Assembly: GCA_963969365.1 (NCBI GenBank)
Contig: OZ017755.1
Coordinates: 124,001 to 188,000 of the forward strand
From: Asterochloris sp. CNOR1
Taxonomy: Eukaryota; Chlorophyta; Trebouxiophyceae; Trebouxiales; Trebouxiaceae
DNA length: 64,000 nt
Reading direction: 5' to 3'
The notes under the pieces were generated by a model that had not been told where the DNA came from, ran no database searches, and saw nothing but the letters and a program-made list of their open reading frames with translations. The position numbers were made by a program, and so were the translations under genes. Positions 48,212-60,239 of this stretch are shown piece after piece (the first letter of the stretch is position 1; every line of letters begins with the position of its first letter).

Positions 48212-51200
48212 GAGCCAGATGTGGAGCAGCAGGTTCAGAACAGGCTCCTTGAGTTGGGCAAGCTGTATCGCATCAGAGAGGATGCCGTCCAGGTATTGTG
48301 CCATCCGCGACCTACAGGGTACTGTTGCAGAGCCTGTCTGCGGCAATGCTTGCTGCAGAATGCTGCTGCAGAACCTCCAGCATCACGAGCAAAGGCTGAC
48401 CGCCAGGGACGACACCTCAGCAAGCACTGTGCCGTTGCTGCCTTGCCAGCTGATGGCATGCTCACATGCTGCAATGCCCACGCCATTGACAGAGGCTGAC
48501 TACCGAGGCCGGCGCCACACCAAGCACTGCGCCTCTGCTGGCCCCGCCTGCTCAAGACACTCTCATGCCGCCACACCCCTTACATGTCAGTGCACTTCTC
48601 ATGTGAGGAGCTGCTGGCTGTCCTCTGATGCCACAGACGATGTGCTTTGGCAGGAGTTTGAGCGGAAGATGAGGGACTTCAAGAGCGGGGAGGCAGGCAT
48701 GGTGCAGGACATCCGCGAGACCGCGCGCAGAGGAAGCCCCAGCTTGCAGCAGGTGAGCATAGAGTGCAAGGACTACCCACAGATCTTGCAGAGAGCACCA
48801 TGCTGCATGCCAGTGCGGCAGGAAAGACAGAGACGATGCGCTGTCATGGTCGTCAAGCTGTGCTTCTCTGACGAAGTGACATCTGTTCCTTTGAGGATTG
48901 CCTTTCATTGTCTCGAACTGCAACCAGCTTGGTGTTGCGGTGCTGTTGGGCATGGTCTCATCCTGTCAGTTACTGGCGTGCAGTGGACGGAGGATCAAGT
49001 TTGGCGACTCCAGCTGCACAAGGACGCCATGCACAGCAGGCACGGGCCGGCCCCGCAGGATACTGTAGGTCAGCGTGGTGGTGGGCCATGCCCGGGCACC
49101 TCAGAGCTTCTGTGGAGTGGCGATGACCTTTTGTTGCACTGCTTGGTGGCTGCAGCCAAGCATCTGCTACTCATTTGTGTATGAGCTGCTGCTTGCCAGC
49201 ACTGCCTGCTGCAACTCTGTGGGACATGAGGCAGATGTCTGTCCTGTCTGCCTGCAGGGCCCATGGGCAATGGACAGGCGCCCCATAGCCGCCAGCAGGT
49301 CAGCCCGTAACTCTGTGTGCATCTGATGCGGAGTTTATTCACCAGCCCCCTGCCACAAAAGGCTTGACCTGGGACCCGCATCGACAATGCAGTACGCCCA
49401 CTTCTCTACTCTGCCGTCGCTGTGCTCCAATCAGAGTTGTCTGCACTGCATGAACTGCTGGAGCCCTGAACAGCAGTGACAGGGGAGTTGTCTTGACCAC
49501 ACCCCAGCAATTGGCTGCACGCTGTCGGAAGCCAGGCTGCGCTCCTTCTGCAGGGGGCGCCACCAGGTTTCCCCCGGTCCACCAATGGCACGTCCCCACA
49601 GGGATCCCATGAAAAGGTCAGTGAGGGGCCCTGGCCAAGGTCAATGCAGCAGGGGCAGACCCTCCAGCAGAGGCAGGTGAACGAGCCCCAGACGAGGGGA
49701 CGCCCAGACTCCTCAGTGAGTCCCTCAGCTATTGCCTTGGTCAGCAGTTTGCTTTACAGAAGCATCGTGCCTTGCAATGTTAAGCACATCTGCCAGCAGC
49801 CTGTTTAAAGATTGCCCAGACTGCTTGCCGGCGACATGACATGAGGTCTGTGGTGGGGCAGAGCTTGCAGGGCCTGCATGTGTGGTGAAGCTGCAGCACG
49901 CGCTGCACACTCAGAATGGCCTGCAGGCCATGCTGCTCCCAGCAAGACTGGGGCAGCGGCCAAGTCGCCCAGCGTTGCTGCTCCTGCCTCTTGCTCTCAT
50001 GTTTTGGCACTGCTGCACATGCGCCCTGCTTTGTGAAACCTGCACATGGACAACGCATCGCAGCGGCCCAGGTTCTGTGCACCCGCCTGCAGCCAGGCTC
50101 CAGTGTCGGCCACAGACGGACCAACACCAGTCGCAGGGACACATGGGCAGACTCCCAGGAGCTCAGGAGTGCCGGCGGCAGCCAGACCTGGGCACCAGGC
50201 AGCACAAGCTCACCCCATGCAGCCGCCAGCAAATGGGAGGAGGGCAGCGGTGAGCCCTGTGGTCATGCTGGATCCAATGGCCGGGCAGCTTGGCTGCAGC
50301 CTGCATCTGCAAGATCTCTACTCTGAAAGCTCACCAGTCGCAACACTTGCAGACGTCCTGCCGCGTGGACGGCACTGCTACTGGCTCATGCGTAACATAG
50401 TCGTGCTCATGTTTCCCAAGCAAGCCTGACAAGTCAGCGCGGCAGGCATGCTTTGCCCTCTTATGTGCAGCTGCTTTGTAGCATTAGTCGGCAGCTGCAA
50501 CAAGGCAATGCTCTCAGGGCCTTGTCCTGCCTGTGTAGACAGTCCCAGAGTCCCGGGCTTGCTTGTGCGCATTGACTCTCTTCCACAAGGTGCAGACGAC
50601 AGCGACAGCGCCCCGCCTGGCTTTGAAAGCCAATCCAACGGGTCCCTCTCGCCAGGCGTGATCAGAAACCTCTTGCCACAGAGTGCAGGTCAGAGTTGCT
50701 AAATTTTCCCTTCTGTTTGCCGCACTACTGAGCAAGCCTCGAGGCCACCCCGTCAGTGTCCTGAGCAATCCTTGCCGTCTGGCCGCAAGCAGTTGTCCTG
50801 CCTGTGTACAAGCTGCACACTGCAGTGCACGCATGGCAGGAACAGAGCAGCTCAACGCTCAACATTCGTGACTCAAGTTTCTTGCCCTACATCATCTTGA
50901 CTGCAGCTTGACATGCACCCTTGCTCATGACTTGTGCTGTCAGAGGCAGCAGCTGCTCACATCGAGAGCCACACTGCATGCCCAGCGGAGGCTGCCTCCA
51001 CCAGAATCTGATAGGCGGTGAATGCTGCAGGCGGTCAGAGTTCCCAGCACAATCGCTGGGAGGGCAGCCCTGTGGCGGCTGTGCCTCAGAGGCTGCAGGG
51101 CAGGCTGGGGACGCCAGCAGAGGCACCTGCACAGCAAGGGTCGCAGTGGGGCGGCTCAGGCGGGCCGGCGCCGCAGCAGGCCCCTCCACAGCAGAGGGCG

Positions 51201-53405
51201 CACTGGGGCGGCTCAGAGGCTGGCACCAGGCAGCGGAGTGCGCAGCAGCCACCTCCGCAGCAGAGGTCTCATCAGCAGAGGCCAGCAGCAAAGGCACCAG
51301 GGCCGGGGTGGGACAGCCCAGAGGCCCCTGTGCCTCAGAGGGCGCCGCAGGGGAGGCCAGCAGCACAGGCGCCTGCGCAGCAGGGGTCAGACTGGAATGC
51401 CCCAGTGGGACCTGTGTCGCAGGTAGCGCAGCAGGGGAGGGTGGCAGTAGAGGCGCCTGTGCCACAGCGGCTGCAAGGCAGGCCGGCAGCAGAGGCGACT
51501 TCGTCCCAGAGGCTGCAGGAGAGGCCGGCGGTGGAGGCCCCTTTGCCCCAGAGGCTGCAGGGGAGGCCAGCGGTAGAGGCGCCTTTGCCGCAGCGGCTGC
51601 AGGGGAGGCTGGGAGGGGCTCAGGCACCGCCACAGCAGGCGCCACAGCGGGACCAGCAGGCGCCGCAGGGGGAGATCGCCACCGCAGAGCCCTCTGCACA
51701 GCATGGGTCGTTGTGGGAAGAGTCTGAGCACGTGCACCAGGACAAGGGGCAGAGCACCTCTGGCTCCCAACAAAGCGGCGACAATGAAGCTCAGGTGCAG
51801 AGCCTGCAACCAAGCTCTAAGGCTCAAAGCTCTGTGGGGTCTTGACTCAGGGGCTGGCAGCATGTTGAGGGCAGCGGGGTCAGTGATTGCCTACACATAG
51901 TCCGCTTCTGTACGGAGCCAACAGGCTGCCTGCAGCTGGCGCTGCACAGGGGGGACTAAAGTATGGCTCCTGGCACTGTTACAAGCTGCCAGCAGAGGTA
52001 AGTCCTTCCCTACACAGCGTATAATGCCCATGCTTGATTTCCTCACTTTGGAACATGGCTTGCTGCAACTGACATAGTACCTTGCCAGGCTGCAGATCAC
52101 TGCGTGGGCACCAGCTTGGAGCCTGAACACACAATAGTAGATTGTACTGCTGTAGGAGCCGCGGCGGGCACAGGGCTTGCCTGGCTGTAGGCCACTCACA
52201 AGGCAGGAATGAGAAGCCTCCAAGCAGTAGCTGAGCATGCCTGTTGAGGCTGGCAGTGCAGCTCTGATGCCTGCAGATAAGTCGTGAGTCACAGCGAGGA
52301 GCCCACCCAGGCCCATCCGTTCAACGACTGCAGCTGGCACGTTTTGCCTGGCTGCAGATCACCTCGTGGGGCAGCAGCGAGATGCCTGAGCAGGATGACT
52401 TCCCCTCACTGGGTGGCTTCCCGGCTCCGGGGGGCCCCGCCCCCAGCCAGGCGCAGCCGAGGCCGAGTGGCGCCTGGGGCACCGGAGGGCTCACATCAAG
52501 TAAGCTGCCCCTGCAAGGCCCCAGTGAACGCTGCATCAGCAGGCATGATAGGGCGCACCCTCTGAGGGCTCCCATAATGGCTTCGTGGACCTGCGCTGCC
52601 GGCTTCTGCTTGATCTAGGGGTTAGGGGCTAGGGGCTAGGGTTGTTTGCGGCTCAGCAAGCCCCACCCACGCAGCCCGGTCCCTGTCAGCGCTCAACAGC
52701 ATGGCAGCTCACATGCCGCTGAGCCTGCAGACTCCTGTGCACTTGGCAGGTGCACCATCGCCAGCCATGCCTGTGCACGGCAAGTCCGCCACCCCCCAGG
52801 CAAATTTACAAATGCCAAGCTTGGCAGAAGCAGCCCCTCCTTGGCGTGACATGGGTATGCCGACCAGTGGCGTCCTCGGGCATACTCACAAATGCCAAGC
52901 TTGGCAGAACAGCCCCTCCTTGGCGTGACATGGCTCTGCTTACCAGTGGCGGCCTCAGGCAGACTTACAAATGCCAAGCTTGCCAGAACAGTGCCTCCTT
53001 GGCATGACATGGCTGTGCTGACCGGTGGCGGCCTCTGGCAAACTTGCAAATGCCAAGCTTGGCAAAACAGCCCCTCCTTGGCGTGACATGGCTATGCTGA
53101 CCAGTGGCGGCCTCTGGCAAACTTGCAATCGCCAAGCTTGGCAGAACAGCCCCTCCTTGGCGTGACATGGCTATGCTGACTGTTGCTGACCTGCTGCCTG
53201 CGGCCTGCATCACTCCGCCCCCTCTGGCAACTTTTGATAACCAGATTGGCAGAACAGGCCCTCCTTGGTGTGACATGGCTGTGCTGACCGTTGCTGACCT
53301 GCTGCCTGCAGCCCGCATCACTCAGCCCCCTCCTGGCACTCGCAACCAGCAGGAGCACAGAGTGGCGTCCCTGCTGGCCAGGCAAGCCCAGCCGCCGCAG
53401 CTACA
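48212..53405 (+). CDS. Exons of a long low-complexity protein, possibly the N-terminal part of the ALKBH gene
   Basis: Clear in-phase exons: 48212-48292 (EPDVEQQVQNRLLELGKLYR), 48654-48752 (EFERKMRDFKSGEAGMVQDI), 48984-49068 (WTEDQVWRLQLHKDAMHSRH) and 49258-49300 (phase 1 joined). Further right: about 50593 (DDSDSAPPGFES), about 51018-51845 (Gln/Pro/Ala repeat of the type PQRLQGRPAVEAPL, at least six copies), about 52365-52500 (EMPEQDDFPSLGGFPAPGG) and about 53310-53405 (Gln-rich). All are on the plus strand with tgcag acceptors. Low complexity and FPSLG resemble RNA-binding regulators. One gene with the downstream demethylase or a separate gene are both possible; the start codon was not found. 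Confidence 0.5.
52797..53290. repeat. ~79-bp tandem repeat, five to six copies
   Basis: AAATGCCAAGCTTGGCAGAACAGCCCCTCCTTGGCGTGACATGG (given here as overlapping blocks AAATGCCAAGCTTGGCAGAA and CCCTCCTTGGCGTGACATGG) recurs with CCAAGCTT at about 52815, 52894, 52974, 53053 and 53132, and a diverged copy near 53250. It ends next to the exon at about 53310 and again carries TGCAG acceptor-like sites in its last copies. Confidence 0.9.
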
Positions 53406-54155
53406 GCAAGGGGTGAGGAGAACACATGTAGAGCAACGTGTGCCTTGCATGCTTAAGCACGTGCGTTTTTAGTGCTGTGCACAGTGGTGTGTGAGCGAAG
53501 CACGCAAGAAGCACTCTTGCTTTGCACAGACGCAGTATGTGCTACTTTCAGGGCTGGTTCTGGAAGGGAGAGTCTCAAAACCCCAAAAGGGGAAGTGATG
53601 AGGCTGCAGACCCTGCCAGGGTCAGCATCCTGTCAGCACTGTGTGGCCTGTGCTCACTGCAAGGGCCCAGCCGCCACAGCTGCGTAGAGGCCTACACACC
53701 CTGCTAAACATCAGCATCCTGTCTGCAGGCTGTGGCATGCGCGCAGTGCACAGCGCCAGCCGCCACAGCTGCGGCAAGGGCGGAGGCATGCACATCCTGC
53801 CCTAGCTTGAGCTGCTGCAAGGGATGAGGCCTGCACGCCATGGCTGGACGCATCTTACATGTATGAAGCTTAGACAGGGCAAAAGTCAGTCCATTCATGC
53901 AGAAGGCGTGCAGGTACAGGCAGACACGCATCTGGCCGCAGATGTTTTACCAGCAGCATGTGCATGCCCCTGCTGCTGATCCCAATGAAACAACAGGTGC
54001 TGACCAACCTGCTTGGGTCAGCACCACAAACACCATAACTGTGCATCTGCCACCTGCAGGTTGTGGAGGCCAGGCTCCAGCTGCAGCACTTATCAAGATC
54101 TCAACACTGTTCTCACTCCCTCAACCCTAACCCTTACCCATGCCCCTGCTGCAGG

Positions 54156-57100
54156 TCCCTGTGGAGCAGCAGGAGGTGCAGGCAAACCTGCGATTGGCCA
54201 CAGATGGGACCAGCGACGTGATGAGGAAGAGCAGGCTGAAACAGCGGACCTTTGAGAACTTCGAGCGTGTCAAGAACCGTGAGCTTAACGTTGTGGAAGG
54301 TGAGTGTGGCTAGGCATGGTAAACTAGGCCAGCCCCCATCTGCTGTGCATTGACTTGGGTCTTGCCTACTCTACCTGCTTGGGGTGGTTGACTTGACAGG
54401 GCCCGCGTGCTAGCCTTAAGCATGGTATGTGTCTCTGCATGGCATGCTGCCAAGAGGATTGTGCAATGCTCAAATGCAGCAGCGAGAGAGAGATATACAA
54501 GTCAAGTCTGGGGGCCACAGTGAACTTGCATTGGATGGACAGTGCATAGAGTCAAGGCGGAGGCGACACTGACTAATCCTGAAGCAGTGCTGCACGCACA
54601 TGTTTAGCAAGCAGCATCGAGGGATGGTCAGCAAAGAGAGGTCTCCAGCTCCTTCCTGGTTGCTGGAGGGAGGAAGGTCTCTCAAACTCTGTCCTGGTTT
54701 CTGGTTTTGTTGGCCATGGATGTTGTGCAGGTCATTAAGCTGGGAACAGTGCACCCAGTTGTGCGGCAGGAGAAGGTGCCCATGCTGCGGCACAAGACAC
54801 TGATCGGCCATGCTAAGATAGCTGAAGCACTTCGATGTCTCCCAAATGCTACCCCGTGGGTCTGCTTGCAGGCTTAGAACTCCATGAGAATGTGCTGGAC
54901 CCATCAGAGCAGATTCGGATGGTTGAGAGCATTGAGGAGTGGGTCAGGCAAGTGAGTTCAAGCTCCATCTGACAGTGACCGCACTGCGCTTACGCCTGCC
55001 CTGATGCCTGTGCCCAAAGTCCATGTGGGTGCCAGCTGGAGCTGCATGGCTGGGGGCAGCTTTAGGTCTGCGCAGGCCGTGCTCTTGGTGATTGAATTGT
55101 AACCTGGACTCCAGGCAAGGGTGCTGCCAGCGCAGCCCAGGTGGACCTGCCACTGCCTGAAAAGGGCTTGTGCTCCAGTAAGAGGTCACTTGTGGCCTTT
55201 CAGCCTAGACAAGGCTGCTGGGTGGGCACCCTACTTGCCACTGCCAGTACAAGCAATTGCCACTTCTCAGGAGGCCTTGCAGTCAGGTCATCAGCACTGA
55301 GCCATCCCCCTTGCGTGGGGCGCGGGGACAGCCGTGCTTCCTCTGGTACTGAAATGAGAGCATTAGCATTCACTTGCTGAGTCTGAGTGCCGGCTTGCAT
55401 GTGAGCTGTTGGTGCAGAAACAGGAAGGGCAGTTGCTGGCGTGGAGCCCGGTTCAACATGCAACTGCTGCCAACATTCATGACCTTTGCCGACTATGAGT
55501 GGGACCCTAGTGCTGCAAAATGTGGGCATGCTACTGCAGTGCAAGCCTTCTGAACCTGTTACGGCACATGGCATTTGCTGAGTTTGCTTCACCTCCTGAT
55601 GCAGGGCTTGCGAGCTACTGCTGGAGTGCGCTTTATTGGAGTCCACCACTGTTGCTGGGACGTTGGGGTGCATTGTGCTGATCCTGTGTAAGCCTGTGGT
55701 GCAGGGGAGGGCAGGGAAGCTGCGGGGGCGGACTTTCTCTGCGCCAAAGAAGTGGATCAAGGGCAAGGGAAGGGTGACCTGTCAATTTGGTGCGTCGTCC
55801 CTGCTTGTTTGTTTTTGCCGACGGACGGGATTGCTGTGCTACATCCTTGCTCAGTGCTGTGAACAGGGGGTTGATCAAAATCCGCAAGCAACTGCTGTAG
55901 CTTAGGACACAGAAGAGCAAGGTTCAAGCAAGAGCAGCACGGTCAAGTGCTAGATGTGTGCCTACATAATTTTGGAGTTCCTGCCATGCTGAGGATGGCT
56001 GGCGCCCTCCCCTCATGCCTTTCCTTGCTTGCTGGGCAGAACTGCTGGCTGCACTGCATCTGTACTGCAGTTCCAGTGCCTGACTCCTTGCATGAGACGC
56101 CTGCGATGCTCTGAATGGGCATCACTTTGCTATGCAGGATGCTGCTACAACTACGCCAAGGACAGTCAGGGCAGGAACCCAGGTGGGCCCTGCACACATT
56201 GAACTCCTGCACACATCGAAGAGCAGCCTTCTTGGGAAGACCTGCCGGGCCCCAGACGCGGCCTCTGACTTGTGCACTGTCTTGGACTGGTTGCTGTTCC
56301 TGCTGTCTGAGCTGCACATTGATCATGGCAGCAACTCAACACTGCCAAAGTCGCGTGTGAAAGGGCAGCAGGGAGGCAGCTGTGTGGCAGGTGCCTCTCC
56401 CTACATGCATCCAGTGTTCAGCCTGGACAATCAGGCGGCAGCCCTATGCTATGCGAGTTGCTTGCTGGTGCAGCTGGCAGGGTCTCCCACCGGCAGCACC
56501 ACGTCTCCTGAGCTGCATAGCTCAGGCAACAGGCATGTGGTGACGCATGTATGACAAGGACAACAAAAGTCTGGAAAACCCTTTGCTCCTGCATGCAGGC
56601 ATCATTGCTGAGGAGGTAGTGGAGCCTTTGCCCCCGGCTCTGTTGGCTCTGTCCAAGCGCCTGGTCAGGTGGGCTAACATGAATGTCCTTTTGCTTGTAT
56701 GCACTGCACATCCAGTTGACGGAGCCCTTGCCACCAGCAGAAGGGGCATCCACCAACCCCTCTAAGTTCTCAACATCTGCCCAGACACAGACTTGATCAA
56801 AGTGAAGCTCCCATCATGCCTATTCTGCTTCTAGGGTTCCTGCTGCTGCTTCAGGTGGGGAATCGTCCCTCGCAACAAGTGCCCAGACACTGCCATCATC
56901 AACGTGTACGAGGTTGATGACTGCATCCCGCCCCACATCGACCACCACGACTTCGACAGGCCCTTCTGCACCATCAGCCTCCTTTCGGAGGAGAGCATCC
57001 TGTTCAGCAACCGCATCACGCCCGTGTCCCCTGGCGTGTTTGACTGCGACTACTCGATCAAGTTGCCCGTGGGTGAGAGGGGGCGTCTTTGCCTGTGCTT

Positions 57101-59275
57101 GCTGCTTGGGCTTGCTGGGGTGCTGTTCATACATGAGTGCCAAATTCATAATAGGGTGGTGGACGCTGTCTGGCAGTCTTTTGGTTGTTGGTTGTTTTTT
57201 CCTTGAGTGAGCTCATACGGCATGTTGGATTGTGACTGCTCTGTTGTCAAGTTGCCCATGGATAAGTGAGGGCCACCTGCCAGTATTTTAGCAAATTCGC
57301 TGTTACATGGTGTTGCTTGCAAGTGTCGTGCCTGCGTGTGCTGCAATGTAGCACTTAATGTACTGCAAGAGACTCACCTGAAAGCCATAGAGGCGCAGCC
57401 ACTGCTGATGAGATACAGCTACATGGGCTGTGCTTGTGGATGCTGTGCTTGCACATGGTGTGCATCCATGGGATAGATGCCCCAGCTTAATTGTCTGCAA
57501 AACTGATCAGATGAACTTCCACCTGTGTAGATCCTGTCAGCGCAGCTGATTGAGCTTGCACCTGCGTGAATCAGATGCCTGCCTGTGCATGAGCAGGAGT
57601 CAGCCGCCTCTGGTGCTGCTTGGGCTTATTGCCACCTGGCACGCCTGCCGGCGTGCTTGACGATGGGTTGATGCATCACGTGATTTTCGGTATAGCAGGG
57701 TCGCAATCTGCTTGTGCAGCCACTGTGCCTTTGCAACTTTGGCTGGATAGACTTGTGGAGCTGACACTGCCTGACTTGTGTTCTTGTGGCGTCTGACGCT
57801 GCCACAGTGAAGCACAGCTCAAAGCAGCCATGCCATAGCGCTGCCAGCCCCAAAACAGTCCTGACACAGTGTGGTGACTGCACTGCGATGCTTCCTGCAG
57901 GCTCCTGCCTGGTGCTCAAAGGGAACGGGGCTGATGTGGCGCAACACTGCGTCCCTCCCGTGAACCGCAAGCGCATGTCCATCACGCTGCGGCGCATGCA
58001 GGTGCAGGCGGCTTGACAACTGCTTGGGCTTGACTGCTTGGAGAGCAGGCTGTCAGAAAGCCTCAGCATGCAATTCATTGGCCCTGTTGCCGCTGCCCTT
58101 CGCTTTGCTGGCCTGTGTGCTTCCCTGTGCATCCTCTTCAGAACCACATCGGGTCCTCAGCAATCGTTTCTGCATGTTGACATCGCCAGGCTCTGCACAC
58201 TTCCTGTGCAGCATGAGCTACATATCAGCCTGCAAGAGGGATCCCACACAGCTAAGTATGCATCTGTTGCGGGTCTGGCAAGTTCAACGTACTGCGCAGT
58301 GCGTTGCAGTCCCTGCTATGTGTCGGTGAACATCGTGTGTGTCGGTGAAGGGTACGTGAGAAAACAGGACTGCTCCTGCTGCTTGCAGGGCTTCCATGTG
58401 CACCAAGTCCTGCAGCAGGCCTGCCACTACTCCATGCCAGCTTCTTGACTGCACACGTGAAGCTCACTGCCGACCCTTCATGCTGCAGGAACTCCATGCA
58501 CGTCAGGTGCTGCAGCATGTCCACGATTCTAGATTAGCTCTTTGCCTGCAACTGCAAGCCCTCATGCGGACTCCCCAAGGTCCAGAAGTCCAGTGCACGC
58601 CAGATTTCCACAGCACGACCGCAACACTCACACTCCTCCTTGCCTGCATGCCCAAATGTGACGGCTGATACCTCATGCTGCAGGACTACCATGCACGCCA
58701 GGTTTTGCAGCATGCCAATGAGGTGTGGAACCAACGGGGCCCCAGCGCTGGCCTGGCTCTTAGCGCTCCTGCTGCCCCTCAGCAGCCAGAAAGGTGAGCT
58801 GAATGGACAGCATCTAGGCTGGCACGCAACTGCTTTGACTGACGGACTGTGCACATACACAGATGAGCACATGGAGGGGTGCACTGCTTGTGCGCTGCTT
58901 ATGTGCGGCCTGACCAGTCAGCTGCACTTGCAGCTGTGTGCGCACCGACGCTGGTGCCAGTTGACCTGCTGTTGAACGGGTTTTTAGCAGATTGCAAGAC
59001 CGCCTATGTCAGGACTTTGAAAAGCAAACACACGCCCCCATGATGGAAGACTGTTGCTGTATGGGCGGGCATGTGCATTGACATTTGCTAGCAAACTGAC
59101 TAAAGTATGGGGGCAAATTGCAATAATGTGGGGCAAGGTCAGCAGACCCCAGCAGAGTGGCAACTGTATCCATGTTTCATGCAGGATGAGTGCAGACGAT
59201 GCCTGGGAGCAGGATGAGGCAGACGACACCCGCCGCAGGGCTGGCCGCCAGCGCGGCGGCCGTGGAAAGTGGTAG
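54156..59275 (+). CDS. ALKBH9/10-type 2-oxoglutarate/Fe(II) RNA demethylase
   Basis: Exons at about 54156-54300, 54873-54951 (GLELHENVLDPSEQIRMVES), 55705-55793 (RTFSAPKKWIKGKGRVTCQF), 56139-56184 (CCYNYAKDSQGRNPG), 56610-56668 (EPLPPALLALSKRLVR), 56837-57073 (NVYEVDDCIPPHIDHHDFDR, then PFCTISLLSEESILFSNRI), 57901-58002 (GNGADVAQHCVPPVNRKRMS), 58684-58792 and 59186-59275 (DTRRRAGRQRGGRGKW, TAG). The jelly-roll core has the iron ligands: HxD in PPHIDHHD, the distal His in AQHCVPP, and the 2-oxoglutarate Arg in NRKRMSITLRR. This matches plant ALKBH9/10, which removes N6-methyl from adenosine in mRNA. The C-terminal RGG-like tail would bind RNA. The 5' end is unresolved. Confidence 0.87.
58390..58792 (+). 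repeat. Ghost copies of the ALKBH exon starting at 58684
   Basis: GCTGCAGGACTACCATGCACGCCAGGTTTTGCAGCATG is the true exon start near 58679. Degraded versions occur at about 58383 (TTGCAGGGCTTCCATGTGCACCAAGTCCTGCAGCA) and 58485 (CTGCAGGAACTCCATGCACGTCAGGTGCTGCAGCA). Both lie upstream in the intron and both retain the acceptor. Confidence 0.85.
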
Positions 59276-60200
59276 AGGGCCTGGGCAGGTGCCTCTCTCC
59301 TCTGCCAGCGCCATGTCTGCTGCTGATGCTGTACTATGGATTTGTGCACAAGAGCCGTGGCAGTACCGGCACCTGTGGCCTCAGGCTGGCGGGCGGAAGC
59401 CATAAGTTCTGCACATGGGCTATAGCACTGCTGAGGCCTGACTTCATGTAGCGTGTTGAGCCCAGCATGCATTCACAGTTGTAGCACCTTGGCCCAGTCC
59501 CCAACTGACAATGAACACATGCTGGTCTGCTCCATGATTTTCTGTTATGCTGGCTCTTTGCACTACAAGTGCACTGAAATTGAGAGTGTGCCCCTCAGCA
59601 CAATATTGCCAGGCAAGTTGCTGGCCTGCCACACTCATTTTGGCAGATTAGTCAAAGCCACTTTTTCTGATGGAGATGGTCCTCAGGGCTGCTGAGACAT
59701 GTTCGCAAAGACAGATAAGAGTGCCACAAGTCAGTGCCACATAGGGGAAGAATACTCAAGAAGGTCCTGGGTTTTGCGACAGAGCTCGTTATGCAGTTTG
59801 AGCAGACATCTCTTCTTGGGAACTGCGCTTCTGCAGCATCAGGGCAAGCTTGCATACACTCAGCATGCCTGCTCCATGGAGACCAGCACTTCACCACCTT
59901 GCAGGTTGGGGTGAGGCCTTCACACTTTGTGTCGGGGGAGGCACCTTTCTGATGGAAAACTCCAGGCCTTCCCTGCCTGCTCTGGTCTCCTTGCTTGATG
60001 CTGCCTTGCCCTTGCCCTCACCAGCTGTTATCATCATCTTTGTTTTGCCCCACATATGCTTTCCCTGCTTGTTGGCATCCCTGTCATGCTCCTTTTCCTC
60101 TGCCTGTACTTCAAACCTCCTCCCCAGCTTCCTGTGTTGTGAGTGGCTCCTGAACTGAACTCATATAACATAAAGTGTAATGTCCCCTCAAGTGCCAAAG
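59276..60200. other. Intergenic region right of the ALKBH gene
   Basis: About 900 bp: 3' UTR of the demethylase and 3' side of the leftward LRR gene. No convincing exon. Confidence 0.45.
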
Positions 60201-60239
60201 TCAAATCATGGCAGCGCATGTATTGGCTGCGTGAGGGCC

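Noticed and set aside
48048-49184. A 378-codon plus-strand open frame.
   Set aside because: It crosses well-supported exons partly in the wrong frame and includes their introns; open by GC bias.
52613-52646. Interstitial telomere repeat (GGGGTTAGGGGCTAGGGGCTAGGG).
   Set aside because: Fewer than four units and not the regular TTTAGGG type; probably simple-sequence drift.
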